In this document: piece by piece, positions 1 to 7,201 of the stretch
How positions within the stretch are numbered: the first letter of the stretch is position 1
Layout of the letters: the number at the start of each line of letters is the position of its first letter
DNA from: Palsa-872 sp036495195
GTDB taxonomy: Bacteria > Chloroflexota > Dormibacteria > Dormibacterales > Dormibacteraceae
Direction of reading: 5' to 3'
Length of the DNA: 17,090 nt
Assembly: GCA_036495195.1 (NCBI GenBank)
Contig: DASXNH010000036.1
Coordinates: 1-17,090, forward strand
Notes under the pieces: model-generated
Databases searched by the model: none
Told to the model about the DNA's origin: nothing
Seen by the model: the letters and a program-made list of their open reading frames with translations, nothing else
Program-made: the position numbers and the translations under genes

Positions 1-1
1 C

Positions 2-493
2 AACGGGACGATTTTCCTGGAGGCAGCCGCCATCGGCCTGTTCGGGGAGTTCATCACCGCGGGAGAGTCGGCCAAGGATCGGGCCTTCGGGCAGTTCGCC
101 GAGGATCTCAAACACATCGCCGAAGCCAAGCCGTTCACCTATGAGCTGACCGGCGACATCCGGGGTGGCGGCACGGCGATGTCTTTAGTTTTCACCAACA
201 CATCGTCAACTGGGGCCCAGATGCCGGTGAGCGACAAGACGCCGGTGGACCCGTACCTCGAGCTGTCAGTGCATGCCGGTGCGACACGTACCGATATCGC
301 CAAGCGAGTGCTGGCGCGCATCGTCCTCTCGAAACACAAAGAAGGAGGTCTCGGTCAGGTGTTCAAGTTTCGAAAACTCGTGGTCACCACCAAACCCAGG
401 GTTCGGATATACGCGGACAACGCCAGGGTCGGGCGCACCCCGGCGACGATCGCCGCGGAGGTCAGCGCGCTGCGGGTGATCCTTCCCAAATGA
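2..493 (+). CDS. Diacylglycerol/lipid kinase family protein, C-terminal part (5' end outside the window)
   Basis: The frame is open from the left edge, so the catalytic N-terminal half and the true start are missing; 163 residues are visible. The visible part resembles the C-terminal beta-sandwich domain of the DagK/YegS/LCB5-type lipid kinases. It has an early 'AAIGLFGEF' segment where the family has its vaGiGfDAev-like stretch. It ends with 'ARVGRTPATIAAEVSALRVILP', like the family's closing DGE..tPa..v.p.alrvlvP segment. Members phosphorylate diacylglycerol, sphingoid bases or similar lipids at the inner membrane face. The usual acidic dDG motif before the last strands is replaced by 'TPVDPYLEL', so this is a diverged member. 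The stop codon overlaps the next ATG (ATGA), suggesting translational coupling to the PAP2 phosphatase and opposing kinase/phosphatase chemistry on lipid phosphates. An internal ATG at 179 is not the real start, because coding similarity runs upstream of it. Confidence 0.75.
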   Translation, partial: NGTIFLEAAAIGLFGEFITAGESAKDRAFGQFAEDLKHIAEAKPFTYELTGDIRGGGTAMSLVFTNTSSTGAQMPVSDKTPVDPYLELSVHAGATRTDIAKRVLARIVLSKHKEGGLGQVFKFRKLVVTTKPRVRIYADNARVGRTPATIAAEVSALRVILPK

Positions 494-1233
494 GCGCGCA
501 GCCACAGGACGTCAACGCGCCTCTGGCCGAACCCAAGCAGGCCGCGGCCGAGGTCATCGCCGGGCGCCCCGGACCCACGGCTCGGCGCTGGCTTGGGCCT
601 GTGGCGTTGATCTTCTTCTTGCTTTTCGTCATCGACAGCTACCTGGTCGTGCAGAACCAGGTCCTTCCATTCGACCTGCCGATCGCGAGGTTCGTCCAGG
701 GCATCAATTGGGGCCCGCTCATGGTCCCGATGCAGCTGATCAACGCCAGCGCCGGCTACGGGCAGGTGGTGCTCGGCGCGGTTGCCATCGTCGCGTTGTT
801 CGTAGTCGAACGCCGCGCCGGCTGGCTGATGCTGATCGGCAGCGTCTCCAGCCTTCTCGACAACATCATCAAGCTGCTGGTCTCGAGAAATCGGCCGACT
901 GTGGACCTCGTCCACATCCTCACCCCCGCCTCAGGGTTCAGCTACCCGAGCGGGCACGCGGTGTTCTTCACCTGGATGAGCTTCATGATCGCCTTCGCCC
1001 TCGCCCCAAGAGTCAAGCCGGTGGTGAGGCCGATCCTGTGGATCGTGGCGGCGATCGTGATCATCCTCACGTGCATCGCCAGGGTGTGGGCCGGCGACCA
1101 CTGGCCGAGCGACGTGCTCGGAGGGGTGCTGCTGGCGATCTCGTGGTCCGCTTTCGTGCTGTGGCTGCCCGAGCGATGGTTGCCCTCTCCCCGCTTCAGA
1201 TGGTTCCGGGGGCGCGCCCGCCCAACCTCATGA
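490..1233 (+). CDS. PAP2 superfamily membrane phosphatase (first of a tandem pair)
   Basis: A 247-residue integral membrane protein with all three PAP2 phosphatase motifs. Motif 1 is KLLVSRNRP at residues 128-136 (K-x6-RP), motif 2 is PSGH at 153-156, and motif 3 is ARVWAGDHWPSD with Arg198, His204 and Asp208. His204 would be the phosphoryl-accepting nucleophile. About five or six hydrophobic helices follow a roughly 30-residue polar N-terminus, with the catalytic motifs predicted on the outer face. The family dephosphorylates phosphatidic acid, undecaprenyl pyrophosphate or related lipid phosphates; the substrate here is unknown. The ATG overlaps the lipid kinase stop by 4 nt, and its own stop overlaps the next PAP2 start by 4 nt. 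The three genes therefore look like one coupled transcript. Confidence 0.9.
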   Translation: MSAQPQDVNAPLAEPKQAAAEVIAGRPGPTARRWLGPVALIFFLLFVIDSYLVVQNQVLPFDLPIARFVQGINWGPLMVPMQLINASAGYGQVVLGAVAIVALFVVERRAGWLMLIGSVSSLLDNIIKLLVSRNRPTVDLVHILTPASGFSYPSGHAVFFTWMSFMIAFALAPRVKPVVRPILWIVAAIVIILTCIARVWAGDHWPSDVLGGVLLAISWSAFVLWLPERWLPSPRFRWFRGRARPTS

Positions 1234-1889
1234 TTCGTGGCCGCTGGCTCACCGTCGGCATCGTGGCCGCGCTGGCCGTCGCCGCCATCGCCATGTTCGT
1301 GGTCATGAATCCGGTGCCACCGGCCGACGTGACTGTGGAACGAGACATCCAGGCCACCAACTGGGGCCCGCTCGCGGTTGCGTTTCCAGCCTTCAGCTGG
1401 ATCGGCGACGCCAAGGGCGCAGTGCTGGATGTCCTCGTGTTCGTCGCGGTCCTGATCTGGAACCGTCGAGCCTGGGTCCTGGCGGTGGCAGGGTTCGCGA
1501 CTGGCGCCTGGTACTTCTTGCTGGCCCACTTGATCATCCGCGCCCGGCCGACCACCCCGCTGGTGCTGCGGGTGACCGAGCATCCCGCCGCCTCGAGCTT
1601 TCCCAGCGGGCACACGATCTTCATCGCGACGGTAACCACCCTCCTGATGCTGTGCCTTGGCTATCGGTATCTGCCGCGCTGGGCGATTCCGGTCGGATGG
1701 GCGGTCGTCGCCCTGGTCGTGTTCGACGGCGCCATCAGCCGGATCTACACGGGCGCCCACTGGCCGAGCGACGTGCTCGCGGGCCTTCTGATCGCAGCCG
1801 CGTGGTTCTGCTTGATCATGTCGATTCGGTGGATCGCAGACCGGGCCTTTCCGCCTAGGAGTAGCGCGCCCGGCGGCCTCTCTTCTTGA
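1230..1889 (+). CDS. PAP2-like membrane protein, second tandem paralogue lacking the motif-1 lysine
   Basis: A 219-residue polytopic membrane protein. It is clearly paralogous to the preceding PAP2 protein: both share an 'NWGPL' loop after the first helix and a near-identical 'HWPSDVL' motif 3. Motif 2 (PSGH, residues 125-128) and motif 3 (Arg171, His177, Asp181) are intact. In motif 1 the lysine six residues before RP is replaced by Ala99 (AHLIIRARP). That lysine normally helps bind phosphate, so activity or substrate may differ. ATG at 1230 was chosen because it forms an ATGA overlap with the preceding stop; in-frame ATGs at 1200 and 1176 would overlap the upstream gene much more. The 3' end overlaps the convergent third PAP2 gene by 35 bp. 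Confidence 0.85.
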   Translation: MIRGRWLTVGIVAALAVAAIAMFVVMNPVPPADVTVERDIQATNWGPLAVAFPAFSWIGDAKGAVLDVLVFVAVLIWNRRAWVLAVAGFATGAWYFLLAHLIIRARPTTPLVLRVTEHPAASSFPSGHTIFIATVTTLLMLCLGYRYLPRWAIPVGWAVVALVVFDGAISRIYTGAHWPSDVLAGLLIAAAWFCLIMSIRWIADRAFPPRSSAPGGLSS

Positions 1890-2571
1890 ACAGCCAGGCA
1901 CCAAAGGTCCCGATCCCGACGCCCACCACTCCGCCCACCGCGGCATCGCTTGGAAAATGGACGCCGAGATGCACTCTCGATGCACCGACGGCCGCGGCGA
2001 GCCCATAGAGAAGCGGCGCCGCTTTCGGATAGTAAAACGCCAGGGCGGTGGCACCGGCAAACGACGATGCCGTGTGACCTGAGGGGAAGGACTGGTCGGC
2101 GGGCTTGAGGCCCACGACGCGCGCCTCGCGATTGACGAACGGTCGCACGCGGCGAAAAAGCGGTTTGATGCGCGTCTGGACCACGTAGGTCGCCGCCAGC
2201 GATGAGAACGCAACCGCCAGGCCCGCACGCCGGCCCTTGCTGCCACCGAGGATGGCCAGCGCCACTCCTCCCGCCACCCAGCCAATGCCCTCGCCCAAGT
2301 CGGAGAGGACGCTGACGTAGCGGTCGCTGGTGGTCGTATGCGGCAGGCCGTTGATAAGGTGATAGAGGCGCCGGTCCAGACCGGCGGGCGCTGGCGGGGC
2401 GACCACCACCTTGACGTCGCCGCCCTCGACGTGGACCTCAACCGGGCCGGCTCCTGCGACCGGCGCCGACTGGGGCATGTCCTTCGGTTTCTTGTCCTGG
2501 GTGTCGGCGGCCGTCTTTTCGCTAGGTGTTGAAGGATCCTGGGGCGCGCGCTGGCTCTTTTCCGCTGCCAT
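1855..2571 (-). CDS. PAP2 family phosphatase (third copy) with a long polar N-terminus
   Basis: A 238-residue protein. The first ~65 residues are polar and low complexity, rich in Ala, Pro, Lys and Glu. They are followed by a membrane PAP2 domain with all motifs: KPLFRRVRP (136-144), PSGH (163-166) and SRVHLGVHFPSD (Arg199, His205, Asp209). Glycine- and alanine-rich helices resemble small undecaprenyl-pyrophosphate or phosphatidylglycerophosphate phosphatases; the substrate is not determined. The frame is open upstream to 2664, but ATG 2571 (MAAEKS) is preferred because it lies just 7 nt after the stop of the LapA-domain gene, while an earlier start would overlap that gene. It is more diverged from the two plus-strand PAP2 proteins than they are from each other, so it is probably not part of the same recent duplication. 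Confidence 0.88.
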   Translation of the reverse strand: MAAEKSQRAPQDPSTPSEKTAADTQDKKPKDMPQSAPVAGAGPVEVHVEGGDVKVVVAPPAPAGLDRRLYHLINGLPHTTTSDRYVSVLSDLGEGIGWVAGGVALAILGGSKGRRAGLAVAFSSLAATYVVQTRIKPLFRRVRPFVNREARVVGLKPADQSFPSGHTASSFAGATALAFYYPKAAPLLYGLAAAVGASRVHLGVHFPSDAAVGGVVGVGIGTFGAWLFKKRGRRARYS

Positions 2572-2578
2572 GACCGCT

Positions 2579-2932
2579 CTAGTCCGCCTGGGGTAGCGAG
2601 CTTGGCCCCTTGCGTCGTGCGCGCCCGGCCACCATTCGAAGCTGGAGGATGCGGGCGGCCCCAAAAGCGAAAACGATGACGGCTCCCAGGATCAGGGCGA
2701 AGAGCAGGGCGATAGCGACCGGGAGATTCCCCTCGAACATCAGGAACTTGATCTTGACGCTCTGCTGGTTCTGAAGGATGAAGACAAGGATCACCACGAG
2801 AGCGACCAGGCCGATGACGATGGACGTCCAGGCGCCACTCAGGCGGGTGCGGCGCTCCCCCGGGAGCGGCTCATCCGCCGGTTTGTCGGGTGCCGGGGCC
2901 GGTTCTTCTCTGGGTGTCTCGGCGATAGCCAT
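2579..2932 (-). CDS. LapA-domain (DUF1049) small membrane protein
   Basis: A 117-residue protein with a Pro/Glu-rich cytoplasmic N-terminus (1-30), one hydrophobic helix at about 36-54, a short loop with 'QNQQSVKIKFLMFEGNLP', and a second helix at about 70-93. A basic tail follows (RMVAGRARRKG). The 'FILQNxxxVxxxF' stretch followed by 'LPVAIALLFALILG' is the signature of the lipopolysaccharide-assembly LapA domain. In Gram-negatives, LapA acts with LapB in LPS control. In lineages without LPS, such small proteins have no assigned function. It is upstream of and nearly contiguous with the minus-strand PAP2 gene, which suggests a two-gene envelope operon. Only 62 bp separate its start from the likely pheA start on the other strand, so any divergent promoters must be compact. 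No convincing Shine-Dalgarno was seen. Confidence 0.8.
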   Translation of the reverse strand: MAIAETPREEPAPAPDKPADEPLPGERRTRLSGAWTSIVIGLVALVVILVFILQNQQSVKIKFLMFEGNLPVAIALLFALILGAVIVFAFGAARILQLRMVAGRARRKGPSSLPQAD

Positions 2933-2994
2933 CCCTGTATAACAAATAACGCTTGAAAAGGCTCAAGCAGACGTCATCGGTACCATTGCGCACC

Positions 2995-3828
2995 ATGGAC
3001 CCCGCTCGCGCGGCCTGGGCTCGTGTCGGCTACCAGGGCGAACCCGGTGCTTACTCGGAGGAGGCGGCCCTCGCCATGCTGCCCTCCGCCGTGACAGTCG
3101 GCTACCCCACCTTTTCCCGCGCCTTCGACGCGGTCGCCGCCCGCGAGGTCGACGCCGCTGTGCTCCCGGTCGAAAACTCGCTCGGAGGCATCGTGCAGGA
3201 GGTCAACGACCTGCTCTGGGAGCGCGCCGGGCTGCGGATCAGCGGCGAGGTGATCCACCCCGTGCGCCATTGCCTGCTGGGCCGGGGCGAGCCAGTCGTC
3301 AGGGCGCTGTCGCATCCTCAAGCCCTCCTGCAGTGCCGCCACTTCCTGGAGGCCCGGAACATCCAGGCCGTCACGTACCACGACACGGCCGGGGCGGCTC
3401 GTGCGGTGGCCGAAGGCATGGTCGTCGGCAGCGCGGCGATCGCCAGCGCCGCGGCCGCTCGCCGGTACGGGCTGAAGATCCTGGCCGAGGGTATCCAGGA
3501 CGACGATTCCAACCAGACCCGCTTCTTGATCATCGATCGGGGCAAGGCCGAGCAGCCGGGTCCCGCCCGCCTGACCAAGGTGTCGCTCGCATTCATCGGC
3601 TCGCACCAGCCGGGCAGCCTGGTCGCCGCCCTCAAGTGTCTGTCGGAACGCGGCATCAACCTGACGCGCCTCGATTCGCGGCCGATGCCCGACCGCCCTT
3701 GGCAGTACCGGTTCTACGTGGACTTCGAGGTCAGCGACCCCGCCGCCGCGACCTCGGCCTTGGAGGCGCTCGCCAAAGAGACGACCGAGGTCAAGTTGTT
3801 CGGAACCTATCCCGCGGCCGGCGAATAG
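2995..3828 (+). CDS. pheA: Prephenate dehydratase (monofunctional)
   Basis: Converts prephenate to phenylpyruvate, the committed step of phenylalanine synthesis. From ATG 2995 it is 277 residues, the normal size for a monofunctional enzyme without chorismate mutase. The N-terminal PDT domain starts 'VGYQGEPGAYSEEAA' and includes 'LPVENSLGGIV' (57-67) and the catalytic SNQTRF motif (172-177, Thr175). A C-terminal ACT domain (about 195-273) has 'GSLVAAL' and 'GINLTRLDSRP' (the ESRP-like phenylalanine-binding motif, 220-230), so feedback inhibition by Phe is expected. An in-frame TTG at 2953 would add 14 residues. ATG 2995 is preferred because the family usually begins a few residues before 'xGYQGEPGAYS'. 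Neither start has a clear Shine-Dalgarno. ilvC follows after 16 nt, so the two are probably cotranscribed. Confidence 0.92.
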   Translation: MDPARAAWARVGYQGEPGAYSEEAALAMLPSAVTVGYPTFSRAFDAVAAREVDAAVLPVENSLGGIVQEVNDLLWERAGLRISGEVIHPVRHCLLGRGEPVVRALSHPQALLQCRHFLEARNIQAVTYHDTAGAARAVAEGMVVGSAAIASAAAARRYGLKILAEGIQDDDSNQTRFLIIDRGKAEQPGPARLTKVSLAFIGSHQPGSLVAALKCLSERGINLTRLDSRPMPDRPWQYRFYVDFEVSDPAAATSALEALAKETTEVKLFGTYPAAGE

Positions 3829-3844
3829 CCGAAACTGTGCAGTT

Positions 3845-5344
3845 GTGCCGGCAGCCACTCACTTGAAGCGCGCACCGAACCTGTTCACGTCGAAGGTCTT
3901 TCACGTCGAGAGAATCGAGCTCGACGGCGTGGAAGAGAGCTTCCTGCGCGGAGGTCGAAACCTCTTTCCCCTACTGCCCAGGGCGCTGGCGGGGATCTCG
4001 CAGATCGGAGTTATCGGCTGGGGCTCCCAGGGGCCCGCGCAGGCCCAGAACCTGAAGGAGTCGCTGGCGGGCACAGACGTGCGCGTCGCGGTCGGGCTTC
4101 GTCAGGGCTCTGAGTCCATGGCGGAAGCCGGCGCTGCGGGCTTCTCCGAAAAGGAGGGGACGCTGGGCGAGATGTTCGATGTCATCCGCAAGTCAGACCT
4201 CGTGATCCTCCTCATCTCGGATGCCGCCCAGGCTCAGCTGTACAAGAGGGTGTTCGAGGCGCTGAAGCCGGGGGCGACGCTCGGTCTCTCGCACGGTTTT
4301 CTGCTGGGCTACCTCGAGACGACCGGAGAGAGGTTCCCATCCAATGTCAACGTGATTGCCGTCTGCCCGAAAGGTATGGGGCCGTCGGTCCGCCGTCTGT
4401 ACGAGCAAGGACGGGACTTGAACGGCGCCGGCATCAACACGAGCTTCGCCGTCGAGCAGGACCTCGACGGGCACGCCACCGACATCGCGCTCGCGTGGTC
4501 GGTGGGGCTGGGTGCCCCCTACACATTCAAGACCACCTTGAAATCGGAGGTCGTCTCCGATCTGTTCGGCGAGCGGAGCATCCTGCTGGGCGCCGTGCAC
4601 GGGATCGTGGAAGCCTTGTACCAGCGCTACCTGGAGGAAGGGGCTTCACCGCAAGACGCCTTCAATCGAGCGTGCGAGTCGGTGACGGGGCCGATTCGCG
4701 AAACGATCTCGCGCCACGGATTGGTCGCGCTCGACGAGCATCTCGACGCCAATGGGCGGCGCGACTTCCGACGCGCCTACGACGCGACCTACGCATCCTT
4801 CAAGGGCGTCATGGCGGAGATTTATGACGAGGTGGTGTCAGGCAACGAGATCAAGAGCGTCGTGATGGCGGCGAACCGGTTCGGGCAATACCCGATGACG
4901 ACCATCGACAGGTCGCCGATGTGGTCGACCGGCGCTGACGTGCGGAGCCGACGCGATCAGATCAAGACGGACATCGACGGTTTCACAGCCGGCACATTCG
5001 CCGGGGCGATGATGGCTCAGGTCGACACGCTTGTGGAGCACGGCCACCCGTACTCGGAGATCGCGAACGAGTCAATCATCGAGGCGGTCGACTCGCTCCT
5101 CCCGTACATGCACGCGCGTGGAGTCGCTTATATGGTCGACAACTGCTCGACCACGGCCCGGCTGGGAAGCCGAAAATGGGGCCCGCGATTCCAGGCGATC
5201 CTGGAGCAGGTCGGCTTTCCGACGATGCAGGACCGGGACGCCACACCTGCCGAGATGCCGGACGGGTTCCTGACCCATCCGGTGCACGAGGTGCTTCACC
5301 GCCTGTCGGCGATGAGACCTCCCGTCGACATCGCGGTCAAATAA
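3845..5344 (+). CDS. ilvC: Ketol-acid reductoisomerase, class II (plant-type)
   Basis: Catalyses the Mg- and NADPH-dependent isomeroreduction of acetolactate or acetohydroxybutyrate in valine, leucine and isoleucine synthesis. At 499 residues it is the long class II form, with a duplicated knotted C-terminal domain, rather than the ~330-residue class I form. The N-terminal Rossmann motif 'GVIGWGSQGPAQAQN' (55-69), 'GLSHGFLLG' (His150) and 'CPKGMGPSVRRLY' closely match chloroplast enzymes from memory. Predicted metal and substrate ligands are present: Asp239 and Glu243 in SDLFGER, Glu405 and Glu409 in 'YSEIANESIIEAVDSL', and Ser435 in 'NCSTTARLGSRKWGPRF'. The start is GTG at 3845; no strong ribosome-binding site is visible and a slightly later start is possible. 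It probably shares a transcript with pheA. Confidence 0.95.
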   Translation: MPAATHLKRAPNLFTSKVFHVERIELDGVEESFLRGGRNLFPLLPRALAGISQIGVIGWGSQGPAQAQNLKESLAGTDVRVAVGLRQGSESMAEAGAAGFSEKEGTLGEMFDVIRKSDLVILLISDAAQAQLYKRVFEALKPGATLGLSHGFLLGYLETTGERFPSNVNVIAVCPKGMGPSVRRLYEQGRDLNGAGINTSFAVEQDLDGHATDIALAWSVGLGAPYTFKTTLKSEVVSDLFGERSILLGAVHGIVEALYQRYLEEGASPQDAFNRACESVTGPIRETISRHGLVALDEHLDANGRRDFRRAYDATYASFKGVMAEIYDEVVSGNEIKSVVMAANRFGQYPMTTIDRSPMWSTGADVRSRRDQIKTDIDGFTAGTFAGAMMAQVDTLVEHGHPYSEIANESIIEAVDSLLPYMHARGVAYMVDNCSTTARLGSRKWGPRFQAILEQVGFPTMQDRDATPAEMPDGFLTHPVHEVLHRLSAMRPPVDIAVK

Positions 5345-5367
5345 CAAGAGAGAACCCACCCAGCCGT

Positions 5368-5385
5368 GGCCGGGGGGACCCGGCC
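5368..5385. terminator. GC-rich hairpin between convergent ilvC and the TPP-enzyme gene
   Basis: GGCCGGG (5368-5374) and CCCGGCC (5379-5385) form a perfect 7-bp stem with a GGGA tetraloop. It lies in the 61-bp gap between the two converging stop codons. There is no T-tract on either strand, so if it terminates transcription it does so by stem stability or with factor help. A second CCCGGCC-like copy follows at once (CACCCGGCCCC), allowing an alternative fold. Position is the main support. Confidence 0.5.
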
Positions 5386-5405
5386 CACCCGGCCCCACTG
5401 GCGAC

Positions 5406-7175
5406 TCAAAGGTACGTCTCGGTCGTCAGATTGTTCAGCCTTGGGTTGAGCCCAATCAGCTGGTCCGCATCGATGGGCACGTCCACGACTATCGATTGGC
5501 CTGACGCGCTGTAACAAGCGTCCAGGATCTCGTCCAGGTTGCCCAGGTCGGCGCGCAATCTGTAGCCGTCCCACCCGTGCGCCTTTGCGGCGGCCACGAA
5601 ATCGATCGGGGCGAGCTTGCCGTGATATCGACCCTTGTCGACATCCGGGATCACGACCTCCAGGCCCTTGTCGACGATGGCATACGTCCCGTTATTGACG
5701 ATGAACAGGTTCATGCCGATGTTCGCGGCCTCCGCGAGCCCGCCGCCGAACAACCGCCAGCAGCCGTCCCCCGAGAAGACGAAGGTGTGAAGGCTCGGGT
5801 CCGCGGCCCTGGCTCCCACGCCAAGCCCGAATGCCCCACCCATCGCGGAGCCGTCGTGGACAGTGTGAAAGGGCATGGATTGATGCGGCCTCTGCGTCAC
5901 GTACTGGCGGTCCTTGTACGCCGTGCAGACGTCGTCGAACCCGATGCTGTGCGGCCTCCACGATCGGTACAGCTCGCCGTAAAACTCCACCGCGTCGACG
6001 CAACCTGCCCTGACTTCCCGCGAGATCGTCCGCGTGTTCAGGTCTCGTGGGACCTCCACCCGAGGGCGATGGCCAACCTTGCCCTTGAGCCGCGGCAGAA
6101 CCTCCTGGAGGGTCTTCTCGATGTCGCCCCGGACGACCCTGTAGTCGCCCTTGACGCGGTGCCTGAAGTCGCCGTCCTTGTGTCCGTACGGCTCGTTCCA
6201 TGCCGTGAAGTGCCACACATGGCCGGCGGGGATCGGGCTGAGGTTCAGCGAGTACTCGCCAGAGTCGAAACCCAGGCTGATGACTATGTCGCTCTCGTTA
6301 ACGCTCCGCCACAGCTTCATGGCCTCATCGTTGCCGCCGAACGAGATGTATCCGTAGGCGTACGGGTTGTCTCGCGCGACCGCGTTGGCGCCGTTCACCG
6401 ACCACACAGTCGGAGCCTGGAGAAGGTCGGAAAGCTCGGTGGTCAGCTCGGTGATCCCCGGGCAGCGAGCCGCCTCCGCGCCGACGTAGATGATCACACG
6501 GCGTCCGGTGATCAGGCCGGGCAGCTCGTGGACGAAACGATCCGCGTCGACCTGGTCGAAGGTGCGCGGCCGCTCGACTTTGGGCACGTCCACCTGCACC
6601 TGCTGCGAAAGGATGTCGGGGTGGAACGCGATGGCCACCGGCTTCGACTCCGCAAGGATCGCCTGTGCCTGCTCGAGCTGGGCCGACAGCTTTGAGATGT
6701 CGTCGACCACGATGCAGGCATCGCCGAGCTCCGCCCTCAGCTGAGGGATCACGTTCATCCCGTGCTCTGACACGTCCTGGAGCGGCGAAAGCCCGATCGA
6801 AAGGGTGGAGTTGAGGGCGATGATATACACGGCTGGAATGTTGTGGAGCTTGGCGTCGGTGATGCCGCTCGAGCCGAGCTTGGTGGCCGCCCCGGTCGTG
6901 GTTAGGCAGCCGGCGATCTTGCCCGAGGCGAGGTAATACCCGAGAGGAACGAAACCAGCCACGTATTCCCCCATCGTCTGCATCCGCGGCTTGCCATCGC
7001 CGATCTGGTCAAGGCTCAGCAGGGGCTCGAGATGCTTGGCGACGTGGATGAGGCCCCCGCCGTTCACGCCGGAGAAGAAGGTGATCCCCCACTTCCTCAG
7101 CGTGTCGATCAGCGCGAAGTTGCCGCTGGATTGCTCCAGGGCGATGTCGGTGCGGCGGGTGATGGCGGTGCTCAC
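5406..7175 (-). CDS. Thiamine-diphosphate-dependent enzyme, divergent acetolactate synthase/pyruvate oxidase superfamily
   Basis: A 589-residue protein with the three-domain layout of the superfamily. The N-terminal Pyr domain has 'FFSGVNGGGLIHV' (like the family's fGvPGg) and 'GEYVAGF' with Glu70 at the position of the catalytic Glu of the HEQ motif. The middle domain includes 'GRRVIIYVGAEAARCPGITEL'. The C-terminal PP domain has the ThDP/Mg motif GDG at about 469-471 through NN at 494-495. The hallmark TsGPG is 'TTTGAATKL' and the 'RPGPV' element is absent ('ESKPVAIAFHPD'), so it is far from canonical IlvB. GTG 7175 has AAGGAG six bases upstream. An ATG at 7202 overlapping the leuA stop (TGATG) is the alternative and adds nine residues. 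Coupling to leuA and closeness to ilvC suggest a branched-chain 2-keto acid role; the exact reaction is not known. Confidence 0.8.
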   Translation of the reverse strand: MSTAITRRTDIALEQSSGNFALIDTLRKWGITFFSGVNGGGLIHVAKHLEPLLSLDQIGDGKPRMQTMGEYVAGFVPLGYYLASGKIAGCLTTTGAATKLGSSGITDAKLHNIPAVYIIALNSTLSIGLSPLQDVSEHGMNVIPQLRAELGDACIVVDDISKLSAQLEQAQAILAESKPVAIAFHPDILSQQVQVDVPKVERPRTFDQVDADRFVHELPGLITGRRVIIYVGAEAARCPGITELTTELSDLLQAPTVWSVNGANAVARDNPYAYGYISFGGNDEAMKLWRSVNESDIVISLGFDSGEYSLNLSPIPAGHVWHFTAWNEPYGHKDGDFRHRVKGDYRVVRGDIEKTLQEVLPRLKGKVGHRPRVEVPRDLNTRTISREVRAGCVDAVEFYGELYRSWRPHSIGFDDVCTAYKDRQYVTQRPHQSMPFHTVHDGSAMGGAFGLGVGARAADPSLHTFVFSGDGCWRLFGGGLAEAANIGMNLFIVNNGTYAIVDKGLEVVIPDVDKGRYHGKLAPIDFVAAAKAHGWDGYRLRADLGNLDEILDACYSASGQSIVVDVPIDADQLIGLNPRLNNLTTETYL

Positions 7176-7201
7176 GGTTCTCTCCTTGTTCGCTTGATTC
7201 A

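Noticed and set aside
708..1229. N-terminal extension of the second PAP2 protein back to 708
   Set aside because: This part overlaps the first PAP2 gene in another frame and encodes an Arg/Pro/Ala-rich sequence without membrane character. The ATGA start at 1230 is better.
942..2441. Minus-strand open frame of 499 codons across the PAP2 genes
   Set aside because: It lies antisense to two clear PAP2 genes and out of frame with the third. The Arg/Ser/His-rich translation is typical of shadow frames.
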